Origin: Dysgonamonadaceae bacterium
GTDB lineage: Bacteria > Bacteroidota > Bacteroidia > Bacteroidales > Dysgonomonadaceae
DNA length: 64,000 nucleotides
Direction: 5' to 3'
Assembly: GCA_031254645.1 (NCBI GenBank)
Contig: JAIRUA010000007.1
Location: 310,001 to 374,000 of the forward strand
Positions 36,899 through 45,525 of the stretch are shown here, in pieces (the stretch's first letter is position 1; the number at the start of each line of letters is the position of its first letter). The notes under the pieces are model-generated. The model saw nothing but the letters and a program-made list of their open reading frames with translations, had not been told where the DNA came from and searched no databases. The position numbers and the translations under genes were made by a program.

Positions 36899-38323
36899 AT
36901 GGAAAATAAATTAACACGTCGAAAATTTATCAAAACTACGGCTTTTCTTGGCATTGGAATGTCGTTTTTGAACTGCGAAACGGCTGAGGTTCAGCAAAGA
37001 CAAGGCAGGACAGTTTCTGTTTCTTCTAACAATCCGGCAATTCAATTTAGCAGAAGTCGTTGCCGAAGAAATTGCAGCGGTTGTTGGGATTTTTGCCAAA
37101 GAACAACAGGTGTGTACCAACTACCCACTCCTTCGGGCGGCGATGCTTGCGTACAGTGCGGTCAATGTACTCTGTTTTGCGAAAATAGCGCGCTTACCGA
37201 GCGACTTCAATATCAGCAAGTTGCAAGAGAAATTTCCAATCCCGACAAAATTGTGATTGCCACTACCGCTCCGGCAATTCGCGTTGCACTTGGCGAGATG
37301 TACAACCTTTCGCCTGGTACGAATGTTGAGGGCAGAATTGTCGGCGCATTGAATCAATTAGCTGTTAATCAAGCTATTGACGCGACTTTTTCTGCCGATT
37401 TGACCGTTATGGAAGAAGCGTCGGAACTGATTCAACGACTCGAAACAGGAAATAATCCGCTGCCGATGTTCACAAGTTGTTGTCCGGCTTGGGTGCGTTT
37501 TGTCAAATTGTTTTATCCTGCTCTTTTGCCTCATCTTTCTACTGTGAAAAGTCCGTTATTGATGCAAGGAGCGTTGGTTAAGACTTATTTTGCAGAAAAA
37601 CAGGGAATTGACCCGTCAAAAATTGTCCATATCGCTTTGGCGCCCTATACGGCAAAGAAAGGGGAAATCCTTTTGTCGGGAATGAATTCTGCCGGAATTT
37701 TGTACGGAAATCCCGCAATGCGCGATGTTGATTTTCTTTTGACCACGCGCGAACTTGCCTATCTGTTCAACAACGGCAGGGTAAACTTTTTGCAAGCGCA
37801 AGATGCCCCATACAGTTCGCTGATGGGCACAGGAAGCGGCGCCGGTATGATTTTCGGCAACACGGGCGGCGTTATGGAAGCGTCATTGCGAACGGCATAC
37901 AGATTGTTGAACGGTGAGAATCCGCCTGCCGAATTTTTCAATCTTCGCTCTGTTCGCGGTCTTGATAATGTGCTACAGGCAAATATAGATTTAGGCAAGC
38001 GCAGGTTGAATGTGGCAGTTGTGCACGGTATTCACGGAGCAAAATCGTTTATCGAAACCATTCAAAGCGGAACACAAAGATTTGATTTTGTGGAAGTAAT
38101 GGGTTGCACAGGCGGTTGTATTGGCGGCGGCGGACAACCAAATGTTTTGAGAATGGATGCAACGCAATTGAGACAGCTTCGTATGAATGCTTTGTTTCAA
38201 CACGATGCCAACAAAGAAATTCGTTTGAGTTACGATAATCCGCAGATTCGGACGATTTACGATGAATTTCTCGGTGAGCCGCTTAGCGAAAAATCGAAAA
38301 AACTTTTGCACACAACGCATTAA
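36899..38323 (+). CDS. Tat-signal [FeFe]-hydrogenase-like protein lacking one H-cluster cysteine
   Basis: A 474-residue protein of the [FeFe]-hydrogenase large-subunit family, probably the group B lineage. The N-terminus has a twin-arginine motif (LTRRKFIKTTAFLGIGM) and two ferredoxin-type cysteine sets (CRRNCSGCWDFC, CVQCGQCTLFC). H-domain motif L1 is intact (TSCCPAW, Cys194/195), as is L3 (MGCTGGCIGGGGQP, Cys403/407). L2, normally MPCTAKK, reads LAPYTAKKGE with Tyr250 instead of the ligand Cys; TAT differs from TGT by one base. Catalysis is doubtful; a sensory or electron-transfer role, or another cofactor, is possible. The ATG at 36899 follows the pump's stop by 7 bp. Confidence 0.82.
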   Translation: MENKLTRRKFIKTTAFLGIGMSFLNCETAEVQQRQGRTVSVSSNNPAIQFSRSRCRRNCSGCWDFCQRTTGVYQLPTPSGGDACVQCGQCTLFCENSALTERLQYQQVAREISNPDKIVIATTAPAIRVALGEMYNLSPGTNVEGRIVGALNQLAVNQAIDATFSADLTVMEEASELIQRLETGNNPLPMFTSCCPAWVRFVKLFYPALLPHLSTVKSPLLMQGALVKTYFAEKQGIDPSKIVHIALAPYTAKKGEILLSGMNSAGILYGNPAMRDVDFLLTTRELAYLFNNGRVNFLQAQDAPYSSLMGTGSGAGMIFGNTGGVMEASLRTAYRLLNGENPPAEFFNLRSVRGLDNVLQANIDLGKRRLNVAVVHGIHGAKSFIETIQSGTQRFDFVEVMGCTGGCIGGGGQPNVLRMDATQLRQLRMNALFQHDANKEIRLSYDNPQIRTIYDEFLGEPLSEKSKKLLHTTH

Positions 38324-38327
38324 TATT

Positions 38328-38419
38328 TATTTCAACACTCGCATTCCGCATTTCAACCCATAAAACAATCATTTGAACCCTCAACTCAACACAAAGCGAG
38401 GTTTTACACCGTAATTTTG
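38328..38419 (+). promoter_or_regulatory. Predicted LytTR operator and promoter of the membrane gene at 38449
   Basis: TATTTCAACA (38328), CATTTCAACC (38349) and CATTTGAACC (38370) recur at exact 21-bp steps. TAATTTTG at 38412-38419 follows 42 bp after the third. This is the cleanest of the three copies of the arrangement. The GCGAGGTTTTACACCGTAA stretch before -7 also matches the tolC promoter closely. Confidence 0.62.
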
Positions 38420-38448
38420 CACTATCAAACTATTAAAAAAGTATAGAA

Positions 38449-38892
38449 ATGAAAGATTTACTCTCAACCAAAATTTCAAAAGCAATAGTAAGTATATTGC
38501 TGATTATCTTGCTCGTACCGTCGTATCGTACCGCTAATCCTTACGATCTTTCGTGGACATCGACCCACGCTATTATCAGTATGATTTGGTATGCGTTGAT
38601 GCTTGTTCATATTTGGCAGCATTGGAAATTAACCAAAGCGATGTTTCAATGGAAAGTAATGAAACGCAATGTTATAACGTTTTTGACTGTTATTGCATTT
38701 ATTATAATGACATTGACTGTCCTTTTGTTTGTGATTGATGTCAATGTGTCATTCGTTGATATTCATCATCAATTTGCGCACATATTTTGTATTGTGATTA
38801 TTATTCATACGATTCAGAAGTTTAAGCGGCTTGTTTCGCTTTTTAAGAAGAAGAAAGCGACTAAGTCTATACAGATATTATTAATTACTTAA
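38449..38892 (+). CDS. DUF4405-like haem-binding-type membrane protein
   Basis: Small integral membrane protein of 147 residues with four predicted helices. Histidines are placed as in cytochrome b561-like or DUF4405 proteins (ALMLVHIWQHW in one helix, IHHQFAHIFCIVIIIHTI in another), fit for bis-His haem ligation. It may pass electrons between quinone and the ferredoxin/hydrogenase-like proteins upstream; this is inferred from gene order and shared regulation. Confidence 0.65.
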   Translation: MKDLLSTKISKAIVSILLIILLVPSYRTANPYDLSWTSTHAIISMIWYALMLVHIWQHWKLTKAMFQWKVMKRNVITFLTVIAFIIMTLTVLLFVIDVNVSFVDIHHQFAHIFCIVIIIHTIQKFKRLVSLFKKKKATKSIQILLIT

Positions 38893-39101
38893 TAAATAAA
38901 GCTTTGAATAATTTTGTGGCATTGTGAAAATATTGTATTTTTGACGTATATTTACTTCGTTGTGCGCAAGTCACGGACAGTGCGAGCGAACAGCAACGAA
39001 ATAAAATTGGAAGTTGGACAAAAGCAAAAAGTAGATGAAATGAAAAAAATTGGATTATTTGTAGTTAGTATATTGGCACAACGAACGGTTTCACCCCCGC
39101 T

Positions 39102-39124
39102 CGCGCGGATTTGTAATCCGTGCG
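39102..39124. repeat. Hairpin repeat upstream of the LytS-type kinase gene
   Basis: CGCGCGGATT and AATCCGTGCG pair with one mismatch around a 3-nt loop, inside a CCCGCTCGCGCGGATTTG stretch. The GC-rich insert in AT-rich surroundings suggests a dispersed repeat; the rest of the 251-bp gap has a TAATTTTG at 38910-38917 that could start the kinase transcript. Confidence 0.5.
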
Positions 39125-39143
39125 TAAATGGATTTAGCAAATT

Positions 39144-40313
39144 ATGAATAAAGCATATAGACAACAAGTTGAACTACTGTTGAAAACAATAATTTACAAT
39201 AAAAATATGACAAAAAATAAGTCCTCATACTCGCCCTTAAACCACAAATTAGCGATAATACTAACGCTCAGTTTTAGTTTACTGTTTGCTGTTTTTAAAT
39301 TTATTGCCGATTCTGTTTTTGATGTAGGCAACGAAAATCCTTTTGAAGTAAGTCAGTCGGCAGCTAATTACTTTGTTGTTGTGCGCTTTGCTACCAGCAT
39401 TTTCACTTTATATTTGCTCTATGAATGTTGTTTCTGGATATTTCGCAAAGGGTGGAAAAATCGCATAAAATATCCTGTGGCGTTCATCGGAACGGTCACT
39501 GTTGCACTATTGGTAGGTTTCATTTTTTCAAAAGCAATACTTCATTTTTTTCAAACAGCACCCGAAAGTTTTCATCATCGAGTGGTTACATCGGGATTAA
39601 AAAAAGACGCTGCAATGTCAATTGTCGTGTTTTTATCTACGCTGTTTATTTCAATATTCTTTCGTCATCAGCGAGCATTGCTCGAAAATCAACGGTTGGT
39701 TGCCGAGAATACCCGAAATCGTTACGAAGCGTTGAAAAATCAATTAAACCCTCATTTTTTGTTCAATACGCTGAATACATTGGACGGACTTATGGATTTA
39801 GATATTGACAAAGCCCATAGTTACCTGCAAAATTTATCTTCTTCATTCCGTTATACCATTCAAAACAAAGAAATTACAATTTTGAAAGATGAATTAAATT
39901 TTGTAGAATCCTATACTTATTTGATGAAAATTCGTTACGGCGATGATTTAAGCATACAATACGATGTTGATGAAAAATACAGCGATTTCCACATTATGCC
40001 GATAACATTGCAATTATTGATAGAAAACGCGATTAAGCACAACATTATCAACGACGACGAACCGTTAACGATTCACATTGAAACTACCGAAAACGACACC
40101 ATAAAAGTGAGCAACGCCATTCAACCCAAAATCAACGCCGAGCTGGGCGAAGGAATTGGTTTGGCAAATCTTGTTGAAAGATATAAATTACTGTTTGACA
40201 AAGAAGTTGTGATTACCCAAAATGGTGTTTTTTCGGTAGAAATTCCTTTAATAGAACAAATTAACAACGCTTCGGCTTCGCTCAGCGACCGAATAAAATA
40301 TCAACACAAATGA
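39144..40313 (+). CDS. LytS/YpdA-type sensor histidine kinase
   Basis: Sensor kinase of up to 389 residues. Four membrane helices fill the N-terminal half, with no periplasmic domain. The His_kinase domain follows, with the phospho-acceptor motif QLNPHFLFNTLNTLDGL and a HATPase with LLIENAIKHN and GEGIGLANLVERY. The start may instead be the ATG at 39207 (MTKNKSSYSPLN), since residues 1-21 overlap repeat-rich DNA. It overlaps the LytTR regulator gene by four bases, so the two form one unit. The signal sensed is unknown; regulated genes suggest envelope or redox stress. Confidence 0.85.
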   Translation: MNKAYRQQVELLLKTIIYNKNMTKNKSSYSPLNHKLAIILTLSFSLLFAVFKFIADSVFDVGNENPFEVSQSAANYFVVVRFATSIFTLYLLYECCFWIFRKGWKNRIKYPVAFIGTVTVALLVGFIFSKAILHFFQTAPESFHHRVVTSGLKKDAAMSIVVFLSTLFISIFFRHQRALLENQRLVAENTRNRYEALKNQLNPHFLFNTLNTLDGLMDLDIDKAHSYLQNLSSSFRYTIQNKEITILKDELNFVESYTYLMKIRYGDDLSIQYDVDEKYSDFHIMPITLQLLIENAIKHNIINDDEPLTIHIETTENDTIKVSNAIQPKINAELGEGIGLANLVERYKLLFDKEVVITQNGVFSVEIPLIEQINNASASLSDRIKYQHK

Positions 40314-41071
40314 AAGCCGTAATTGTTGAAGATGAAGTTATTGCTGCACAGAACTTGCAACGTCTGATTGCGCAAATAGACAGCAGTATTGAGATTGTCG
40401 CTGTTTTAAAAAGTATTAAGAAAAGCGTAGAATGGTTTTCCGCCAATCCCGCACCCGACTTGGTGTTTATGGACATTCATTTGTCGGACGGCTCTTCTTT
40501 TTCCATTTTTGAAAAAGTGAAAATTCACGCCCCAATTATTTTTACCACCGCTTACGACGAATACGCCCTCAAAGCGTTTGAAGTAAACAGCGTTGACTAT
40601 CTGTTAAAACCCATTGACGCCAAATCTTTGGAACGTGCGATAGAAAAATTCAGCCATTATAATAAACCAAAAACCGACAATGAAGACGTAATTGCCAATA
40701 TGTTGTCTATGCTCCAAAAAGAAAAAGCGGTTTACAAATTGAATTTTCTTATTCCTCACAAAGACAAATTTATACCTTTGTCCGTAAATGACATTGCTTA
40801 TATTTATTGGGAAAACAAAAATGCCCGAATCGTAACATTCGACAATCGCTCTTACTACGAAAAAGATTCATTGGATAAAATACAACAACAAATAGACCCT
40901 ACTAAATTTTTTCGTGCAAACCGTCAATTCATTGTTTCTCACAAGGCAATCAAAGATATTACGATGTGGTTTGACAGTAAATTATCTGTAAATCTAATCG
41001 TTGAAATTCCCGAAAAAATCATTGTCAGTCGAATAAAGGCAAGCGAATTTAAGGAATGGTATATAAAATGA
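40310..41071 (+). CDS. LytTR-family response regulator
   Basis: DNA-binding response regulator of 253 residues. The receiver domain has EDE at 7-9, phospho-acceptor Asp55 in DLVFMDIHLSDG and Lys in LLKPIDAKSL. The C-terminal LytTR domain (about 145-250) contains the FFRANRQFIVSHKAI segment. LytTR proteins bind paired short direct repeats spaced about two helical turns, which is what three promoters in this locus display. It is translationally coupled to the kinase. The 150 bp that follow hold the AbiEii relic. Confidence 0.88.
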   Translation: MKAVIVEDEVIAAQNLQRLIAQIDSSIEIVAVLKSIKKSVEWFSANPAPDLVFMDIHLSDGSSFSIFEKVKIHAPIIFTTAYDEYALKAFEVNSVDYLLKPIDAKSLERAIEKFSHYNKPKTDNEDVIANMLSMLQKEKAVYKLNFLIPHKDKFIPLSVNDIAYIYWENKNARIVTFDNRSYYEKDSLDKIQQQIDPTKFFRANRQFIVSHKAIKDITMWFDSKLSVNLIVEIPEKIIVSRIKASEFKEWYIK

Positions 41072-41084
41072 AAAAGAGATAATG

Positions 41085-41349
41085 GTATACGAATTTTTCA
41101 GTAAAAACAATCTTCCCAGTCGATAAAATTTTCGACTTATCCCTATCCAATTGAAAGTTGAAATAAATACCGTGAACATTTCAATGTTTTGGGACTATCG
41201 CAGTACGATTTTAGTGTAGATAATCAATGGTCTTCAGGAAAATTGCAAAATAACGACTTACCGCTTGGAAGAGTTACTCGGCACGAAACGTCATGTCGAG
41301 TATCAACGTAGAAAAGGGCGTGATTTGTTTGATTTGTGGAAGACACTTT
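41085..41349 (+). pseudogene. Relic of an AbiEii-type nucleotidyltransferase toxin gene
   Basis: Translating in three successive frames recovers the C-terminal part of an AbiEii/AbiGii-family toxin: LIPIQLKVEINT, then after a one-base loss near 41170 REHFNVLGLSQYDFSVDNQW, then after a second loss near 41250 ITTYRLEELLGTK leading to YQRRKGRDLFDLW. An in-frame TAA also lies at about 41121. The 5' half is missing. The relic ends where the truncated relaxase begins, so an insertion or recombination broke the gene there. Confidence 0.75.
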
Positions 41350-41883
41350 GAGTTTGTTTCGTGCCATAATATCATCGGCGCAAAGTCGGGCAGCGTTGGC
41401 AGGTTTTTTCTTGTACTTCTTTTTGGCTTCGGACTGTTCTTTTTTGGCTTTGCGCTGTTCGCCTGCTACGATAGGAACGACAGTAGCGTGAATATGGGAT
41501 GTTTTCTTGTCCAAATGCAAAACGGCAGAAACGAGATTTTCCGTTCCGAAATTCTTACTGAGCCAATTTAAATTATCATTACACCATTCGTTCAGTTTAC
41601 CGTTGGTTTCGATTTGTTTCATATCCTCGTGCGTTCCGCTTAACATTACACGAATTGCACGAACTTGATTTTTGTCAATTTTGCGTGTGATACCTGCATT
41701 TTCGATTCGGTGCTGAATGGCTTCTGTTCGGTTTTTTGCTCCTTCGGGAAACATAATCAGTTCCCGATTCAAATGTGTACGATTTTTATCCGCATTGTTC
41801 GGGTCGATTGTTCGCTCAATGTGTGCAGACATTGTGGCATCGCCTCCCGATACTTTGTCTAAATGAAGTACGACATATCCCAT
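41224..41883 (-). pseudogene. 3'-truncated MobV-type relaxase (plasmid recombination enzyme)
   Basis: The reading frame begins MGYVVLHLDKVSGGDATMSA and keeps about 180 residues of a Pre/Mob relaxase: the HLNRELI motif and the metal-binding LHLDKKTSHIHATVVPI. Homology stops after MARNKLK (about 41347). The remaining codons to 41224 merely read the AbiEii relic backwards. Family members are normally well over 350 residues, so the protein lost its C-terminal part, though the nicking domain remains and residual activity is conceivable. An ATG at 41940 would add 19 residues with little support. Confidence 0.8.
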
Positions 41884-41957
41884 TTTTGATTTGAAAATTT
41901 GATTGAAAATTTTTAATTCGACTTTCTTTGGGGGTTTCAAAAGGGGGTTTCCCTTTT

Positions 41958-42014
41958 GCCTATTGGGGCTTTTTAGCGTAGGAGCAAAGCGTTAAGAAAA
42001 AAGCCCCAATAGGC
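41958..42014. repeat. 17-bp perfect inverted repeat upstream of the relaxase (oriT candidate)
   Basis: Arms 41958-41974 (GCCTATTGGGGCTTTTT) and 41998-42014 are exact reverse complements around a 23-nt loop, 75 bp upstream of the MobV relaxase start. MobV relaxases nick at hairpin-bearing origins just upstream of their own gene, so this is a candidate transfer origin; a terminator-like role is the alternative. The rest of the gap (42015-42602) holds no convincing gene. Confidence 0.45.
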
Positions 42015-42374
42015 TATGGATTTTTCGTGCTAAAAGGTCCTGTCGGCAGCACTTACATTCTTCGACCTTTGGATTTTTGTATTTTGATACTTGGTTTTTA
42101 CATCGGTTTTTGACACAAATAATCGTTCAAATCTTTGTGGTCAGCAAATTTTGTTGAGCGATTGTGGACTAAAATACCGCTTGATTTTATCAATTCCGTT
42201 ATCTTTTTCCCTGCATCCAAGAATTGCACTTATAATCAAAATAAAAAGAAGAAAGAAGAAGAAAGCAAAAATAGACAGCAATAGTAATAATAAAGTTTCA
42301 TAAAAATTTCGGCTACAAAATGGAAAAGTACGCATTATTCTTCTTTTCGTCATATAGTACACTTCAATAAAGCA

Positions 42375-42410
42375 AAAACGCTTGAAGATCAATTGGTTTT
42401 CAAGCGTTTT
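42375..42410 (+). terminator. 12-bp hairpin in the gap before the integrase
   Basis: AAAACGCTTGAA (42375-42386) and TTCAAGCGTTTT (42399-42410) pair perfectly across a 12-nt loop. The right arm ends in four T, so it could terminate transcription entering the element, or belong to an attachment site next to the integrase gene. Confidence 0.45.
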
Positions 42411-42602
42411 ATGTACCCAGAGCCTGACTTGACAAGTCCAAAATTAACAAAAAACACAAGATTGAAAACAATAGATATTATGTTGATATACAATATATAA
42501 CGATTGATTTTGATTGCGTCTGTTTGGACACATTTTTGATGCTTTTACGAAAATGCGGACACAATGCGGACACGGCGATGTTGTTTTTTCGGATATTTGT
42601 TC

Positions 42603-42610
42603 TACCTTTG
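42603..42610 (+). promoter_or_regulatory. -7 element of the integrase promoter
   Basis: TACCTTTG 20 bp before the integrase ATG matches the -7 consensus; TTGT at 42581-42584 is a possible -33 element 18 nt away. Confidence 0.5.
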
Positions 42611-42630
42611 CAAAAGAATAAATTTGCAGT

Positions 42631-44034
42631 ATGGCACAGACCAATTTTTACATAGGAAAAACAGAGAATAGCGCAGGAGAATCGGAAATAAGTTTGCGAT
42701 TATATATTTCTCGCGATGTTCGTATTCGAGTAGGGTCAAATATTTGGATTGACCGCAAGCGTTGGGGCAAGAAAAACGATATAAACATTCCGTTGATACA
42801 AGGCGATGAAAGGGAAATGCTGTTGGAAAAACGTGCCAAACTCAAAGCCCTCACGGATTATCTCGAAAATTTTATCAATACAAGCGATGACAAAAGCGCA
42901 ACTAGTCGAGATTTGATAGAAAAAGAGATAAAAAAGTTCTACAAACCCAAACGAAAAAATGTTGCACCCAAAGAAGAATCGTTTTTTGATGTAATGGAAA
43001 AATATCTTTCCTCGCATAAATTATCAGAGTTCCGTCAAAAGAATTTCAAAGTCATTGTTCGCTGTTTGCGCCGATTTGAATTATTCAAAAGAAAAGAAGA
43101 CCATAAAGGTTTTAAGTTGTCTTTTGCAACGCTATCTTTGGGCGTACTGCACCAAATCGAGGATTTTCTCGGAAACGAAAAAGATGCTTTTTTGAAATAT
43201 CCGAAAATTTACGAAGAATTTCCTTATTCCGCCAAAGTTGCCGTGAAAACTCCAAAAAGGAAACGCCCACCTACTGTGGATAAAGACGGCAATGTCGTTC
43301 TCAAAGGTATGCCCAACCCTCGCGGGCAAAACACGGTTGCCGATATGATGCTTCGTTTTCGCAGTTTTATTATTTGGGCAAATGACAATGAATACACAAC
43401 AAATAACCCATTCAAGAAATATACAGTTGGCGAAATCGTATATGGAACGCCTATCTATATTAGCAACGATGAGCGAAATAGGTTGTTGGAAGCCGATTTG
43501 TCAGACAATAAAGAATTAGAAACCCAACGTGATATTTTTGTTTTTCAATGTCTTATCGGCTGTCGTGTCAGCGATTTATACAAGATGACTTACAAAAGTA
43601 TTATCGACAATGCTATCGAATATATTCCGAGAAAAACAAAAGAAGACCGAGCGATAACCGTTCGAGTTCCGTTGAGCGAAACGGCTAAACAGTTAGTAAA
43701 TAAATACAAGGATTATGAACGAGGCTCGCTATTTCCATTTAACACGGAACAGGATTACAATCGCAAAATAAAAGAATCATTCAAGCGAGCAGGTCTTGAC
43801 CGTATGGTTACAATTCTCGACCAACAAACGCGCGATGAAGTACAACGACCGCTTTACGAAATCGCTTCTTCACATATGGCAAGGCGCAGTTTTATTGGGA
43901 ATATCTATAAAAAAGTGAAAGACCCTAATCTGGTTGGTGCATTGAGCGGACACAAAGAAGGTAGCAAAGCCTTTGCTCGTTATCGCACCATTGACGATGA
44001 TATGAAGAAAGAATTAATCGGAATGTTAGAATAA
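42631..44034 (+). CDS. Tyrosine site-specific integrase
   Basis: Probable integrase of the element, 467 residues. An N-terminal arm-binding and SAM-like region precedes the catalytic domain with GCRVSDLYK (first catalytic Arg), HMARRSF (HxxR) and SGHKEGSKAFARY, where the last Tyr is the likely nucleophile. All catalytic positions appear intact. Its place near one end of the element, facing inward, is typical for integrases of Bacteroidetes mobilizable elements. Confidence 0.88.
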   Translation: MAQTNFYIGKTENSAGESEISLRLYISRDVRIRVGSNIWIDRKRWGKKNDINIPLIQGDEREMLLEKRAKLKALTDYLENFINTSDDKSATSRDLIEKEIKKFYKPKRKNVAPKEESFFDVMEKYLSSHKLSEFRQKNFKVIVRCLRRFELFKRKEDHKGFKLSFATLSLGVLHQIEDFLGNEKDAFLKYPKIYEEFPYSAKVAVKTPKRKRPPTVDKDGNVVLKGMPNPRGQNTVADMMLRFRSFIIWANDNEYTTNNPFKKYTVGEIVYGTPIYISNDERNRLLEADLSDNKELETQRDIFVFQCLIGCRVSDLYKMTYKSIIDNAIEYIPRKTKEDRAITVRVPLSETAKQLVNKYKDYERGSLFPFNTEQDYNRKIKESFKRAGLDRMVTILDQQTRDEVQRPLYEIASSHMARRSFIGNIYKKVKDPNLVGALSGHKEGSKAFARYRTIDDDMKKELIGMLE

Positions 44035-44066
44035 ATCCGTACTTTTGCATTAAATTCCAAAGAATT

Positions 44067-45515
44067 ATGATTACAAAAGAAGAAGTAAAGATATTGCTTG
44101 CTGATATAGAAAACGAAAGGGTTGAGCGAACGACTTCAACAAATGATACTGATAAATTTGCGAAAGCGATTTGTGCTTTTGCAAATGATTTGTCGAATAA
44201 AAAACTTCCGGGCTATCTGATGATTGGTGCTTGGGATAATGGCTCATTGAATGGATTAAAAGTGACAGACAGACTTTTAAGAAATTTAGCCGGATTGCGT
44301 GCTGATGGAAATATACAACCAAAGCCTGCGCTAATGGCTGGTAAAGTTTCTTTTCCCGATGGCGATGTTGCCGTAATTGAAGTTCAACCGAGCAAATTCA
44401 CGCCGGTAAAATACAAAGGTGTTACCTATGTTCGTATCGGAGCACGGAAAAGCGAAGCCAACGAAGAAGAAGACCGTCTTTTGCGAGAAAAAAGCGAAAT
44501 CAAATCACCTACCTTTGACACTACACCTTGCTTGCATAGCACAATCGAAGACTTGGATTTGGACTTATTCAAAACGGAATATCTGCCTAAATTCGTCAAA
44601 GCGAGTGTTTTGAAAAGCGAAAAAAGAACAGTCAAACAGCAGTTGGCTTCTTTGCAACTATTTGATTTAGTACACGATTGCCCCACAGTTGCAGGAATAC
44701 TTCTGATAGGAAAAGACCCAAAGCGGATTCTTTTCGGCGCATACATTCAATATGTACAATTTGCAGGAAAAAATCGTGCTTCTACCGTGCTGAACGAGAG
44801 GCAATTTTCGGGTAATCTGTTGACAATGTTGAAAGAATTGGATTATTTTATTAAATACACCATTCAAAAACAACGCCCTGTATTTGTTACCGTTTTGCGT
44901 GAAGAAATGAGAATCAATTATCCATACGAAGCCATTCGAGAGTTAGCGATGAACCTCGTTATGCACCGTAATTATCAAACAAATGCCCCTGCAAAGTTCT
45001 ATGAGTACTCTGATAGAATAGAAATGGATAATCCGGGAAATCTTTATGGAAAAGTTAGTCCCGATAATTTTCCGAATGAAACCGACTATCGTAATCCGGT
45101 TATTGCCAATGCAATGAAAACGCTTGGCTATGTAAATCAATTCGGTAGAGGTGTTGAGATGGTAAAAGAGGAATTGGTGGATAACAAAAATGGATTGCCT
45201 AAATTTGATTTTGACGATATTACGACTTTCAAGGTAATTGTAAAGAATGCTGACCTGAAAAATGAAAATGTCGGAGAAGTGTCGGAGAAAGATGTCGGAG
45301 AAATGTCGGAGAAAGATGTCGGAGAAAATTTAACCGAAAGGCAAAGGGAAGTTTTGAACTATATAAAACAAAACGATATTATTACCGCAAAAGAACTTGC
45401 AACCCTATTGGGTGTTACTGACCGAACTATTGAAAGAGAAATTCAAAAGTTGAGAATTTTGGAAGTTATTGAACGTATTGACGGCGATAGAGGAGGTTAT
45501 TGGAAAATAAAATAA
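44067..45515 (+). CDS. AlbA_2 (Schlafen-like) DNA-binding and ATP-binding regulator
   Basis: Protein of 482 residues. The N-terminal AlbA_2 domain (about 10-140, GYLMIGAWDNGSLNGL and GVTYVRIGARK) is followed by a HATPase_c_4-like domain (IRELAMNLVMHRNYQ, NPGNL, NQFGRGVEMV) and a C-terminal winged HTH (LATLLGVTDRTIEREIQKL). Such proteins are transcription regulators common on mobile elements. The linker carries a short tandem repeat (VGEMSEKD-type, about 45270-45330). TACTTTTG at 44040-44047 is a possible -7 element, so it may be expressed apart from the integrase. Confidence 0.8.
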   Translation: MITKEEVKILLADIENERVERTTSTNDTDKFAKAICAFANDLSNKKLPGYLMIGAWDNGSLNGLKVTDRLLRNLAGLRADGNIQPKPALMAGKVSFPDGDVAVIEVQPSKFTPVKYKGVTYVRIGARKSEANEEEDRLLREKSEIKSPTFDTTPCLHSTIEDLDLDLFKTEYLPKFVKASVLKSEKRTVKQQLASLQLFDLVHDCPTVAGILLIGKDPKRILFGAYIQYVQFAGKNRASTVLNERQFSGNLLTMLKELDYFIKYTIQKQRPVFVTVLREEMRINYPYEAIRELAMNLVMHRNYQTNAPAKFYEYSDRIEMDNPGNLYGKVSPDNFPNETDYRNPVIANAMKTLGYVNQFGRGVEMVKEELVDNKNGLPKFDFDDITTFKVIVKNADLKNENVGEVSEKDVGEMSEKDVGENLTERQREVLNYIKQNDIITAKELATLLGVTDRTIEREIQKLRILEVIERIDGDRGGYWKIK

Positions 45516-45525
45516 CACAATAACA

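Noticed and set aside
38914-39147. 77-codon frame before the LytS-type kinase
   Set aside because: Its 3' part is the GC-rich hairpin repeat and its 5' part has no recognisable protein character.
42141-42392. 83-codon minus-strand frame with one hydrophobic stretch
   Set aside because: The hydrophobic run comes from AT-rich DNA and no family or start signal supports it; it also spans a hairpin.
42410-42450. A tRNA gene or fragment as integration site next to the integrase
   Set aside because: No cloverleaf, no TTC-arm sequence and no CCA-type end could be drawn.
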